Position numbers and translations under genes: made by a program | Shown: positions 54,821 to 63,719 of the stretch, in pieces | How the letters are laid out: each line of letters opens with the position of its first letter | Position numbering within the stretch: the stretch's first letter is position 1 | The notes under the pieces: model-generated | What the model was told of the DNA's origin: nothing | The model's database searches: none | What the model saw: only the letters and a program-made list of their open reading frames with translations | Assembly: GCA_003762715.1 (NCBI GenBank) | Contig: RIBJ01000035.1 | Coordinates: 49,750 to 113,749, forward strand | Source of the DNA: Muribaculaceae bacterium Isolate-104 (HZI) | Lineage (GTDB): Bacteria; Bacteroidota; Bacteroidia; Bacteroidales; Muribaculaceae | DNA: 64,000 nucleotides | Reading direction: 5' to 3'

Positions 54821-55600
54821 TTATTCTTTTAAGTTATTCTGTCGCAGTCGGGCGAGGAAGCGGTCAATTTCGGATTGGTTGCGAGTATTGCGATGATAGC
54901 CGTTATTCTCAAACCAAGGATTCATTTCATTGGTTACGATACTGAGTTTTTCAAAAAGACCACGGAAGGTGTAAACATAGAGGTCGTTCACAAACCAGCC
55001 GATATAAAGTCTGTCTCTGTCGAGCCAAACCTCAAGGTCAATCGGATAACGGAATGTCGATGGAACTTCCAGCTTCTTCTCGGCTTCCACCAATGGAGGA
55101 ATAACAGCTTTACGGATGAGGGCTAAGTCTTCATTGTCATCATCGTAGAAGAAACAATGTCGAGGATTCTTCGCATCCATTCCCATTAGCCGACGCGAAA
55201 GGTAGTAGCGCACTCGCCATGATGAATAGCCGTCATGGTAATATGCTGCGTCCAGTATTGCATATCTTTCGGAAATGGTGGAGAAGGCTCGGTAATCCTG
55301 CCTCTGTGCAAACCAACGGTATGCCCCGATATTTTCAAATAGGAACCAGTCAACATATCGGAATAGTTTGATGTAGTATCTCGGGGGATTCGGACTCTCT
55401 TCAAATCGCCACTCTGAAATGCTGAACTTCTCGCTTATATGCGAGATTAGCCAGTTGGGGATGTTGAAGACAAGTATAGCGTTTCTCTCGTGGTCTATCG
55501 CATAAACGTAGTGAGCATGGCTTAACCAGTTTGCAATTGCGACCTCTTTCTCTGATTCGGCTTCAACGGATAGCATGAGATAGTTGTGAATATGCTCCAT
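54821..55600 (-). CDS. Uncharacterised protein, first of three minus-strand accessory genes by position
   Basis: A 259-residue soluble protein rich in aromatic residues (Tyr, Trp, Phe), with no signal peptide, membrane helix or recognised motif. Segments such as YIKLFRYVDWFLFENIGAYRW and IGWFVNDLYVYTF suggest a compact mixed alpha/beta fold. It lies downstream of the NADAR gene and another unknown on the same strand with gaps of 86 and 19 bases, so all three are probably one transcript. No function is proposed. Confidence 0.7.
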   Translation of the reverse strand: MEHIHNYLMLSVEAESEKEVAIANWLSHAHYVYAIDHERNAILVFNIPNWLISHISEKFSISEWRFEESPNPPRYYIKLFRYVDWFLFENIGAYRWFAQRQDYRAFSTISERYAILDAAYYHDGYSSWRVRYYLSRRLMGMDAKNPRHCFFYDDDNEDLALIRKAVIPPLVEAEKKLEVPSTFRYPIDLEVWLDRDRLYIGWFVNDLYVYTFRGLFEKLSIVTNEMNPWFENNGYHRNTRNQSEIDRFLARLRQNNLKE

Positions 55601-55686
55601 ATTATAATGTGTCGTTTGGGTAAGTTAATTGGGCTGCGCTGAAGAGGACACGCAACCCAATCTCCGTCGTTTGTGGTGAGCGCGGA

Positions 55687-56469
55687 TTATTTCTCTATGA
55701 TGGTGAAATATTCACTCAACTTTGGGCAAGCCTTAAGCATTACCTCAAAGAAACGTACCACTTCTTCAGATGTGGTGGGATTGGTTGATATACCCGCTTC
55801 TTTGAACCAGTTGATGAAGAACCATTGAAAGCGTTCCTTCTCTGAGAAGCTGGGCCCTCGGTCTCTCATTTCAGCCCATGGTGGAGTTTGCCAACCAGTT
55901 CCGACGTAGAGGCTCTGTACGGCTTTGCTACGTCCGTCGATTGTGATGTTGAGTCGGAGGGCGAACCAGTCGTTGTCTGACTGACCGAGGCAGTCAGTAA
56001 TGAATTCAGAGAGGCATTTCTTCCCCTCCTCGCTATCGTGTCTGAGGCTAACAACTAACTTCATAGGGATGTAATTTGGTGGTGTTTGATATGGTTTGAT
56101 TGTGATGTATTCACTGATGTTGGGTATTTGGGAAATGAAGAAGCGGAATGTGTCTACAATCTCGCTCATGTAGAATGGACTCAGCTTGATGCCGTTTTGA
56201 TGGGAATATCTGCAAAGTGTCCCTTTGAGACCCAAGGCGCGACTGAAAGTCATTCGCTCTCGCGGTTTATTGGAATCATCCCTCTCCATTCTCCAACCTG
56301 CTCTCATCTCTGTAACTTGATTGTATTCGTCAAGGAGAATAGTAACCTCGATATAGATGGGGCTGCGGATTCTCGCATCTGCCTCGATAAAGCGGGCTAT
56401 TGAATCAGCAACAATCTGCTTCATGTCGGGATGCAAGCACACAGCAAGGGCGCACTCATGGCTGTTCAT
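55687..56469 (-). CDS. Uncharacterised protein in the NADAR operon
   Basis: A 260-residue protein with two similar halves: each has a strand-rich segment followed by a helix ending in a phrase like VDTFRFFISQIPNISEYITI (first half, about 107-126) or VVRFFEVMLKACPKLSEYFTI (C-terminus). This internal duplication is visible by eye. No catalytic residues, signal peptide or known domain were recognised. It lies 19 bases after the NADAR gene, so a joint role is likely. Confidence 0.72.
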   Translation of the reverse strand: MNSHECALAVCLHPDMKQIVADSIARFIEADARIRSPIYIEVTILLDEYNQVTEMRAGWRMERDDSNKPRERMTFSRALGLKGTLCRYSHQNGIKLSPFYMSEIVDTFRFFISQIPNISEYITIKPYQTPPNYIPMKLVVSLRHDSEEGKKCLSEFITDCLGQSDNDWFALRLNITIDGRSKAVQSLYVGTGWQTPPWAEMRDRGPSFSEKERFQWFFINWFKEAGISTNPTTSEEVVRFFEVMLKACPKLSEYFTIIEK

Positions 56470-56488
56470 AAGCGAATGGTTTTGTTGA

Positions 56489-57253
56489 TTAGAATGTTAG
56501 ATGATTCCCCAATATGGTGATATTGGATAAGCTGAGAAGAGCGCGGTCGATAGGCGGCTCAACACCTTCAATCAGACAGCGACGGCAAATCATAAGGATT
56601 TTGCCTATGTTGTTCTGCCCGACAAACTCACCTATATTACGGACTTTGTTGGTCTCGATGTTGATTTTGAGGTCAAGTGCTTTATTGGAAAGGTTAGCAC
56701 CGCTCCATCGCTTGATGCGGTCTGTGAGTTCCTTTCGATGTGCTATCAGCTCAGGATTCTTGCAGCCCCAAATCTGAGCTGTGCCGCCAGTGTCGAGAGT
56801 AGTTTCCTCGACCAGTATCACTCCTTCGGGGAGGGAGAGCAACTTGGCTCGGAAATCGGCATTACCAAGGCACTTCTGCCAAACGACAAACAGCATCCAC
56901 TGCAAGCGGAATAGCGGAAAATCCTCGCGGACTTGTTTCTTATACTTCGCCTTGATGAAACGCTTGGCAGCATAACCGCTTGTTACAGAGAGAAGTTCTC
57001 GCTGAATAGCCTCATCTGTAAACTCACCGCAAAGGTAAAGCTGTTCTGAGGATGCCCAGTTGACCCCAGCAAACTCAAACGGATATCCCCCTGCCATGTT
57101 GGACAGCCTCATCTCAATGCCCTCGACGATATCAGTAACTTTCTTGAAGCACCATACGGGTAGTTCAGACGCGACCAGTCGCTCCTCACGACCCAAGGAC
57201 GCGAAGAGTTCAGAAACGGAAGATGAAGTCGAAAGAAAAGTTGGATTGCTCAT
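56489..57253 (-). CDS. NADAR-domain protein
   Basis: A 254-residue protein whose N-terminal 170 residues match the NADAR (YbiA-like) fold: the NWASSEQLYL segment near 65-74 with its glutamate, GYAAKRFIKAKYK, RLQWMLFVVWQKC, and LVEETT followed by the conserved W-G. NADAR enzymes cleave N-glycosidic bonds in riboflavin intermediates and remove ADP-ribose from guanine bases (family knowledge). The C-terminal 80 residues are an extra helical part. It leads a three-gene group behind a TAACTTTG box at 57385-57392. Confidence 0.8.
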   Translation of the reverse strand: MSNPTFLSTSSSVSELFASLGREERLVASELPVWCFKKVTDIVEGIEMRLSNMAGGYPFEFAGVNWASSEQLYLCGEFTDEAIQRELLSVTSGYAAKRFIKAKYKKQVREDFPLFRLQWMLFVVWQKCLGNADFRAKLLSLPEGVILVEETTLDTGGTAQIWGCKNPELIAHRKELTDRIKRWSGANLSNKALDLKINIETNKVRNIGEFVGQNNIGKILMICRRCLIEGVEPPIDRALLSLSNITILGNHLTF

Positions 57254-57384
57254 AACTCTTTATTTTATAGTTTCTTACTATCGTGTCTGGATTTCTCCTA
57301 CCACCGTGGACTGTCATGTGAGTCTCGGTTGGTGCAGCCTCAAGGCTGACTCTTGACACTGAGGGATTCTCCCTCTTCAGACTA

Positions 57385-57392
57385 CAAAGTTA
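57385..57392 (-). promoter_or_regulatory. -7 box for the NADAR operon
   Basis: TAACTTTG on the minus strand gives a leader of about 125 bases. That leader contains a small hairpin (CAGCCT-CAA-GGCTG near 57337). Confidence 0.45.
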
Positions 57393-57474
57393 CAACATTA
57401 AACTACCCCTTGTCAAGTTTTGAGCGTTAAAATTTGATAAGATGATAGTAGTAATAAATGATAGATATAATAAC

Positions 57475-57504
57475 AAAAAGAGGAGACCGAAGCCTCCTCT
57501 TTTT
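57475..57504 (-). terminator. Terminator of the zinc-ribbon/WG operon
   Basis: A perfect 10-bp inverted repeat (AAAAAGAGGA/TCCTCTTTTT) with a 10-base loop, right after the stop codon of the last gene. Confidence 0.85.
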
Positions 57505-57507
57505 GAA

Positions 57508-59196
57508 TTATAGCCCCATTCCAAGGCTGCGGAAGATTAGTTCAAGCTGTTCTTGCTTTGTTTGGTATTGATGTACCAAATAATCATCACCAAGTTGTCT
57601 TGCCAAATCTATCTGTTCGTCCTTTATTGACAACATACGCTGTTTATACCACATCGCATTCATCGGGTCAAGTTGCCCTCGACTACGATAAGTTCTCATT
57701 TCTGACAACAATTTATTATGTTCATCTGTCAACTCTCTTAGACGTTTCTTATATCTCTCCTCTTTATTGCTTGTGGTACGGGATGAAGTGTTGTAAGATG
57801 ATTGAGAGTGGTTGCTATCAGCTGGTAACGGGAAGAAAATTGTTTTGGTCATAGGATTTCCATCGAAGGTCGTTAGAATTTCCTTTTCACTATCAATGCG
57901 GAATTTTGGAGCTTTATCGCCTCCATCAATTATATCCCCATTGCATACATACGAACATTCTTGTCTCAGATATCCGTTATTCAAATCAACAGTCATAGTA
58001 CCATTGTCAATTTTGACATACATCTTGTCACCTGTGTTCAGCGTATATTCCCAAATCCCTTGTAGCCAATCGGGTCCCACACTCCGTAGACGCTCTTGTT
58101 CTTCTGCTTCACGTCTCAACTGTTCATTGTGCTTTTCCAGTAGTGAAGCCATCAAACCATTGAGATGCTGTTCCATGGATTTCTCTTGCTCGGGTGTAAG
58201 AGTGGAATTTCCATACTGGTCGATATAATATTGGCACGTTTTTTCATAAGCTCCACCGTACATACCGATGGGGTCAATTATTTGCCATGTTACCACTTTC
58301 GCACCATTATCACATTCCACGGTATCACGAGCGATATTGACGGCGTAATCGTCAAATGCGACCTTCGTCTCAGTCGGTGTAAGTACGCCCTTATAGGGAG
58401 TCGGAATAACATACGGATGATAGTTTGTCAGTTGATAAGCCGTGGAATCAGTTGATTCACTTATTTTACCATTACTGTCAATCAGCACTATTTTATTGGC
58501 TTCATATTCCTTGCTCCAGCCGCTTTCAGTGCCATCTCCTTCGAGTGAAAAAACAGCGGTGTTCCATACTGCGCATTTCCCATCCTTGAAAGATGGAAGC
58601 TTATGGTTTTCGTCCTCCCATACTGTCCCCAGTGTAGGAGCTTCAGTGAAGTAGTCGCCAGTAATGACAAATTCGCCCTTTTTGTTGATGAACCCCACAC
58701 GCTTATTCCATAACTTGTTGTCTTCTTCGCTACGGTCATCGACAACGCAAGCTAACCCTTCCGAGAATTGCCCTGGAGGAAAAGCATCTGAAAACTGACA
58801 TGGAATAACCTCCTCACCTTTGAGGTTTATATATCCCCATTTGCCGTCCCGACGAACAGCAGCCATTCCTTCTGAGAACGCATCTATTTGGTCGTATCTC
58901 TGGAGAGCTTTCGTTAATTCGGGCGTGATTTTTAATGTCGATGTTCCTCCAAATAGGAGAAACGCACCAGCGCAGAGAGCGATGACCAATATTGCCGCAA
59001 TGGAAATCCACAAACCTTTGTGAGTCTTCTTTGGGTTCGGTTGTATTTGTTCTGATAGAGGTTCTTGGGATTGAGTCGAAGAATTGTCTTTGGGTTGGAT
59101 TTCTCCTTGAAACTCTCTCGGACAGCCACAATGGGGGCATTCGGTAGCTCGGTCGGACATCTTACCGCCACATTCCTTACAAGTTGTCAGTGCCAT
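57508..59196 (-). CDS. Zinc-ribbon membrane protein with WG-type repeats
   Basis: A 562-residue protein. An N-terminal zinc ribbon (CKECGGKMSDRATECPHCGCP, four cysteines in two CxxC pairs) is followed by one membrane helix (about 64-88) and an extracytoplasmic region. That region has WG-like repeats such as FSEGMAAVRRDGKWGYINLKG and VGFINKKGEFVI. A second half holds an OB/lipocalin-like DUF and a helical C-terminus. The next gene upstream has the same first half, so they are tandem paralogues. The function is unknown; WG proteins are often envelope-associated binding proteins. Confidence 0.78.
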   Translation of the reverse strand: MALTTCKECGGKMSDRATECPHCGCPREFQGEIQPKDNSSTQSQEPLSEQIQPNPKKTHKGLWISIAAILVIALCAGAFLLFGGTSTLKITPELTKALQRYDQIDAFSEGMAAVRRDGKWGYINLKGEEVIPCQFSDAFPPGQFSEGLACVVDDRSEEDNKLWNKRVGFINKKGEFVITGDYFTEAPTLGTVWEDENHKLPSFKDGKCAVWNTAVFSLEGDGTESGWSKEYEANKIVLIDSNGKISESTDSTAYQLTNYHPYVIPTPYKGVLTPTETKVAFDDYAVNIARDTVECDNGAKVVTWQIIDPIGMYGGAYEKTCQYYIDQYGNSTLTPEQEKSMEQHLNGLMASLLEKHNEQLRREAEEQERLRSVGPDWLQGIWEYTLNTGDKMYVKIDNGTMTVDLNNGYLRQECSYVCNGDIIDGGDKAPKFRIDSEKEILTTFDGNPMTKTIFFPLPADSNHSQSSYNTSSRTTSNKEERYKKRLRELTDEHNKLLSEMRTYRSRGQLDPMNAMWYKQRMLSIKDEQIDLARQLGDDYLVHQYQTKQEQLELIFRSLGMGL

Positions 59197-59201
59197 GATG
59201 A

Positions 59202-60413
59202 TTAGTCTCCAAGGTGGATTGTAATATTATTGAGGATGTTATATGTTTGAATGCGCTGTCTCTCCCAACGCTCTTCGGAAAATGTATTTTCACCGTTCAA
59301 ATTTACATATCCGTAATAATCTGCTTCATCCGATTCCTCTTCTATCCTACTGTTATCAATATTCTTGAGATGTGATGGATACTCTTGAAGTTTGACTAAG
59401 AAAACACCATGAGAAGGATTGATGTATGATTTTTGGGTTTTTGAATCGAATTTGGAGGTAGGAAAAGACCACTCTTTTGCGGGTACAATGATATTCCCTT
59501 GCTTGTCTTTGATTCCAAACAAAGTGAAATACGTTCCGTTGTCGTTGGTTTCTTCAAATACGATGTAATCATACTTGGATGGGTCAACAACATTGTTAAT
59601 CTCGGTCTCTATTTCTTCCAAATAATTCCCTTGGAAATCATACAGACGGTTTTTGCCGTTGCTGATTGGTATGATGATTCCTTTGTCGGTCAACCCAACT
59701 GAGACGGCTTCATCCTCACCTACACTTGGTTGAATTAAATAATGCTCATCGGGAATTGGAACTTCGGAGATGATTTCGCCCTTTACATTATATACACGGA
59801 ATTTGTCACTGAGTGTATATGTCCAGTCATCATTTAGATGTGCTGAATATACAACGGCTCGACCATTAACAAAATGGGAGGCGATATCGTCTTTTGACAA
59901 TGTTATGACTTCTTTGCCGTTTGTGTCGATGTATGCTTTTTTCTGTTCAGTCTCAACCAACGCAAGCCCCTCGCTAAACTTATGTCCGAATGGATAAGCG
60001 GTGTAGATTGCAGGGACAACTAAATCACCTTTTACATCAATATAGCCCCATTTATATTCGTCGGTCATTACAGCGGCTCTCCCATCTGAAAACTCCCCAA
60101 CTTTGAGATATTTGCTGACCTTTTCAGAAAATTCAGGAGTGATTTTTACATCTTCGGTCTGTTGAGCGATTTCTGTTTGCTCAGAATCAATCGCTTTATC
60201 TGTTTTGGAGGAGCTATACAAGAATACACCAACTCCTACACCAATAAGGATTAGTATTCCGACACACCAAGCCCATATTGATTTCTTGCTTTTGGTAGGC
60301 TTTATATCCGAGGTCTCACGGTCGCTTGTGTTAATCACATATCCGCAATGGGGACATTTCTGTGCGCGGTCGGATATCTGTTGACCGCATTTGGGGCATT
60401 GAATCAGAGCCAT
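59202..60413 (-). CDS. Zinc-ribbon membrane protein with WG-type repeats (paralogue)
   Basis: A 403-residue protein with the same order as its neighbour: zinc ribbon CPKCGQQISDRAQKCPHCGY at residues 5-24, one membrane helix near 47-66, then WG-like repeats (FSDGRAAVMTDEYKWGYIDVKG, LALVETEQKKAYIDTNG). It lacks the long C-terminal part of the downstream paralogue. It lies five bases from that gene and three from the DUF805 gene, indicating one operon. No enzymatic motif is visible. Confidence 0.78.
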   Translation of the reverse strand: MALIQCPKCGQQISDRAQKCPHCGYVINTSDRETSDIKPTKSKKSIWAWCVGILILIGVGVGVFLYSSSKTDKAIDSEQTEIAQQTEDVKITPEFSEKVSKYLKVGEFSDGRAAVMTDEYKWGYIDVKGDLVVPAIYTAYPFGHKFSEGLALVETEQKKAYIDTNGKEVITLSKDDIASHFVNGRAVVYSAHLNDDWTYTLSDKFRVYNVKGEIISEVPIPDEHYLIQPSVGEDEAVSVGLTDKGIIIPISNGKNRLYDFQGNYLEEIETEINNVVDPSKYDYIVFEETNDNGTYFTLFGIKDKQGNIIVPAKEWSFPTSKFDSKTQKSYINPSHGVFLVKLQEYPSHLKNIDNSRIEEESDEADYYGYVNLNGENTFSEERWERQRIQTYNILNNITIHLGD

Positions 60414-60416
60414 GAC

Positions 60417-60950
60417 TTAAAGTAGATTTATTGCGGGATTGGGAGAACCGTACTGGTTAACTCCTTCATCCGAGCGTTTGAGAAAAAGGAATATACAAGC
60501 TATCGGGCAGATGCACCACCAACCGCACTTGCCTATATCGTGCATACGGCGAATGCCTACACCTATCATTGGCAGAAGCAATATAAACGCTGCCAATCCG
60601 CCAGTAAATCCACCCACAAGCCAACAGATAAGGTTGAACGACCAAAATTCCCTGCGAGATGCGCGTCCAGTAAAGCAAGCATATTTTTTGAATGCTTCCC
60701 ATCCTATCACACCACACTCGTAGAAATACTGCGCCCAGTCAGCTTGAAAGAGTGGTATGGGCATGGGTGTAGGTTGTATGGGGCTATTGGTGAGGCGTGA
60801 TACTGTGTGCGTCTCTTCGGTCGCTGGCGTAGAGGGTGCGGTTGGAGGAGTGGATTCATGGATAATGGGGCAACCGCATTCGGGACAGACATTTCTGTCT
60901 GCCCCAACGATTGCTCCGCAGTCTGGACATTTGGTCTGCGTCATAGCCAT
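60417..60950 (-). CDS. Zinc-ribbon DUF805 membrane protein
   Basis: A 177-residue protein with an N-terminal zinc ribbon (CPDCGAIVGADRNVCPECGCP), a proline-rich linker (about 33-65) and a DUF805 domain with about three membrane helices: GRASRREFW, then RRMHDIGKCGWW and the terminal NQYGSPNP. Its zinc ribbon matches those of the two WG proteins next to it, so the three proteins may meet at the inner membrane. The molecular role is not known. Confidence 0.82.
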   Translation of the reverse strand: MAMTQTKCPDCGAIVGADRNVCPECGCPIIHESTPPTAPSTPATEETHTVSRLTNSPIQPTPMPIPLFQADWAQYFYECGVIGWEAFKKYACFTGRASRREFWSFNLICWLVGGFTGGLAAFILLLPMIGVGIRRMHDIGKCGWWCICPIACIFLFLKRSDEGVNQYGSPNPAINLL

Positions 60951-60952
60951 AG

Positions 60953-61468
60953 TTAGATTTTAGTGTAATCGCAGACGAGAGTGCCGTTGATGGTTACGGT
61001 CTTGTTGTCATCATCGGCAAGTTTCAGATTATCAAAATTGAGAGTGACGGTTGCACCTTTCACTTCTGAAACCGTTACTTTTCCGCTCTTGATTTCGTCG
61101 TACTTATCGCCTTCCATTACATCTGTCACCATTTCCACATAGCCGTCGTTAAGGGTGAGGATAGTACCCTTGGCAAGAGCTACGGAATTGGCTTCAAGTG
61201 AAATATGGGCGCGAGGGAAGAAATCGGTTTCCTCAGAGTTAGCAGGATAAAGTTCGGACTCAATCTTAATTCCGAGACTTGTGCCATAGTCAGTGACAGT
61301 GGAATTTGCTCCAGCTGTGGAGTGTTCCTTGTAACCTTGACCGTTGATTGTGAGTGAGGCTTTGCCGTTGCCTCCATCGGGTTCGTCGTTGTCATCGCCG
61401 CATGATGTAAGAGCGAAAGACATTGTGGCAAATAGAGCCACGAAAAGGATTGAAAGATACTTTTTCAT
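60953..61468 (-). CDS. Small predicted lipoprotein
   Basis: A 171-residue protein with a lipoprotein signal (ALTSCGDD, Cys23), an acidic linker and a beta-rich body of about 130 residues. The Asp-rich sequence right after the cysteine fits Bacteroidota surface-export signals (inference). It lies two bases upstream of the DUF805 gene on the same strand and probably heads the operon. No family was recognised. Confidence 0.75.
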   Translation of the reverse strand: MKKYLSILFVALFATMSFALTSCGDDNDEPDGGNGKASLTINGQGYKEHSTAGANSTVTDYGTSLGIKIESELYPANSEETDFFPRAHISLEANSVALAKGTILTLNDGYVEMVTDVMEGDKYDEIKSGKVTVSEVKGATVTLNFDNLKLADDDNKTVTINGTLVCDYTKI

Positions 61469-61759
61469 TGCAGAAAAGTTCGTTACCCTTGGTGGCTCTG
61501 TCGGGCGGTTGGTGGTGATTCGTTAGTTCAGAAGACACAATAAAAAGAGTGAGCCACCTTAGCGTTTAATCTCACTAACGCGCTCACCACAAGCGGACAA
61601 AGAAGATTTACGATTACAGCAGCTCACTCAGTCTGCTGTATATCGCAAAATGATGGATATGCACGACTGAGGAACAGCGTCTTCGACTCTTCTCTGCTTT
61701 GTCTTACGAGGTGGTGATTCGTTAGTCAGAGAAAGCTAAAACACTTTCCATTATGTCTT

Positions 61760-61783
61760 GTTAATGGCTGTTAAGCCATTAAC
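61760..61783. promoter_or_regulatory. Palindromic operator-like site
   Basis: GTTAATGGCT and AGCCATTAAC form a perfect 10-bp dyad with a four-base centre. It lies about 90 bases before an HTH-containing gene. No T run follows the stem. Confidence 0.45.
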
Positions 61784-61848
61784 GCCACAAATTTACGAAA
61801 TTTTTTTGAGGCAGCAAGCGAGCAATGCGATATTTCGTCAAAAATTGT

Positions 61849-61856
61849 TACCTTTG
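61849..61856 (+). promoter_or_regulatory. -7 box for the HTH-methyltransferase gene
   Basis: TACCTTTG, 18 bases before the ATG at 61875. Confidence 0.45.
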
Positions 61857-61874
61857 CCGTAGGAAATTTTGATA

Positions 61875-62786
61875 ATGCCAACGAAGTCCCGAATAAATTA
61901 CAACCCAAGTCTCAGCATTAAACAAAATGCTGACCGCTGCGGTGTGACCGAGGCGGCTATTCGCAAGTATATCAATGAGCAAGGTATCGACCGCAGATAT
62001 GATGAACAAGTGAAGCGATATAATACCGTTAAGGTCTATGTACAATCCCATAAGGAAGCAAAGCCTTCTGAGGTCGCCAAGGCTCTTAATATGTCGCTAA
62101 ATACGGTTAAGAAGTACATGGCAATGGAGAGCGTTCCAGTAAAGCCCAATACGGCTAAGATTTCAAAGGTGAATCTTTCAAAACTAACCGCTTCTATAAA
62201 GACTGTAGACAAAGACCAAACGGCTATATTGTCGGGAATTCTGAGGCTCTATTGCGACAATGCTCCCACTTTTGACTGCGATTTAACTACATCCGTGGGC
62301 GGTTTTTATAAGTTTGGCATCCCTCGCCCCGTACATCTTTTCGACAAGTATCCTGTTGATGAAACAGTAAAACCATTGGAAGAAACGGAGTTGCTTCCCG
62401 ATGACTCGTTCAACAGTATTATTATTGATTTGCCGTTCATAGTGGATGAATATGCAGAATCGAAAACCATTCAGAGCATGATGCTAAAAAGATTCTCATA
62501 TTTTGACAGCAATGAAGAGTTATACGGCACTAATAAGCAGATGATTTCACTTGCATACCGACTCTTGAAATCTAACGGGGTGTTAGTAATGAAAACGCAA
62601 GATTACTGGTACAAGGGAAAACAAGAATGGGTAGCATTATACGTTATAGAGCAAGCCCGACAACTCGGATTTAAGTTGCTTGACCAGTTCCTTTTGATAG
62701 CTATGACTAAATTACTCAAACAGTCGTATAAGCAGCGTTGCGCCCGAAAGATGCACTCATATTTCCTTGTATTCCGCAAACCTTAA
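61875..62786 (+). CDS. HTH protein with degenerate DNA-methyltransferase-like domain
   Basis: A 303-residue protein. The N-terminal 90 residues hold two helix-turn-helix-like units (LSIKQNADRCGVTEAAIRKY and AKPSEVAKALNMSLNTVKKY). The C-terminal 150 residues resemble a beta-class adenine/cytosine methylase: IIIDLPF stands where DPPY is expected, followed by LLKSNGVLVMKTQDYW, a helix with EQARQLGFKLL, and a final HSYFLVFRK strand. A SAM-binding FxGxG motif is not seen. It may be an inactive methylase used as a regulator, or a variant enzyme. The ATG at 61875 is used; a TTG two codons earlier is possible. Confidence 0.65.
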   Translation: MPTKSRINYNPSLSIKQNADRCGVTEAAIRKYINEQGIDRRYDEQVKRYNTVKVYVQSHKEAKPSEVAKALNMSLNTVKKYMAMESVPVKPNTAKISKVNLSKLTASIKTVDKDQTAILSGILRLYCDNAPTFDCDLTTSVGGFYKFGIPRPVHLFDKYPVDETVKPLEETELLPDDSFNSIIIDLPFIVDEYAESKTIQSMMLKRFSYFDSNEELYGTNKQMISLAYRLLKSNGVLVMKTQDYWYKGKQEWVALYVIEQARQLGFKLLDQFLLIAMTKLLKQSYKQRCARKMHSYFLVFRKP

Positions 62787-62798
62787 ACCATTATTACC

Positions 62799-63719
62799 AT
62801 GCCCCTCAATCTCGACACTTACCCCCATCCTCAGCTCCGCTATACAGTGAGATTAGAATATCTCCATCCAGTATATGACAAGGTGGACTTTGTGTATATC
62901 TACATGACGGATGAGGAGTTTGAGAAATCGTATAGTGATATCATAGAAAAGCGTAAAACGGAGATATGTGAAGAGTTGGGCTATAATGAGGGATGGGAAT
63001 ATGAAATATCGGAATGGGGTGAGAACTACACTGAGAACAGCTTTTATGGGAATGAAATACTGTCGGAGAATGTTATTAGCCTTTTGAAGACTGGTGACAT
63101 TACATACCCAGCGCATAAGGATAAAGATGAGCGAGAATTGGCTTTGGCATATCTGGACGAGATTAGACCTCTATACACAAAGGAGCAAGTAGCTAAGGCT
63201 ATATTATCGGTTATTTCTACCAAGCCCAAGGTTGAGATTGTTAACTGTATTCTGAAGGGGTGGGGATTATCACTTAATCGGAATACCTATATCGAGATGC
63301 AATTGAAGATGATAGTCAATTCCAATGAAATGGATTTGGCTCTCGGAACGCTATTAAAAGTCCATGATAATGGGAACTTGCGTAGATTGAAAACAAAACT
63401 ATTAAATCTATCCTCGGAGTGGAATCTTGGGCATGAGACCGACGCACATAAGCGTTCTATTCTACTTTACAGGTTTATCGCTGAATGTCCGATTATCGAG
63501 CGCAATAATTTTAGTCTTAAAGAAGGACTCATCACACTTTCAGAGTATCTAAATTTGCCTTTTTCTACCTATACCAAGGAGGCACAATTAATAGAGCCAA
63601 ACAAGGATAATCAAGGTGGTTATATCACTGATAGTGACCCAATGGTAAAGCGAAAAATTCGCATATATAATAATATAAACCCCAAATGGGCAACTTTTAA
63701 GGCTCAATATCTGAAATAA
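62799..63719 (+). CDS. Uncharacterised protein
   Basis: A 306-residue soluble, charged protein starting 12 bases after the methyltransferase-like gene, so probably co-transcribed. The first 100 residues look alpha/beta (VRLEYLHPVYDKVDFVYIYM...), the rest helical. No signal, membrane helix or recognised motif was found. Confidence 0.7.
   Translation: MPLNLDTYPHPQLRYTVRLEYLHPVYDKVDFVYIYMTDEEFEKSYSDIIEKRKTEICEELGYNEGWEYEISEWGENYTENSFYGNEILSENVISLLKTGDITYPAHKDKDERELALAYLDEIRPLYTKEQVAKAILSVISTKPKVEIVNCILKGWGLSLNRNTYIEMQLKMIVNSNEMDLALGTLLKVHDNGNLRRLKTKLLNLSSEWNLGHETDAHKRSILLYRFIAECPIIERNNFSLKEGLITLSEYLNLPFSTYTKEAQLIEPNKDNQGGYITDSDPMVKRKIRIYNNINPKWATFKAQYLK

Larger units (their letters stand above)
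61469..61874. other. Intergenic region with a 17-bp direct repeat and a palindrome
   Basis: This 400-base divergent gap contains GGTGGTGATTCGTTAGT at 61511-61527 and again at 61710-61726, a 10-bp palindrome at 61760-61783, and a TACCTTTG promoter box at 61849-61856. No gene was found in it. Confidence 0.6.
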
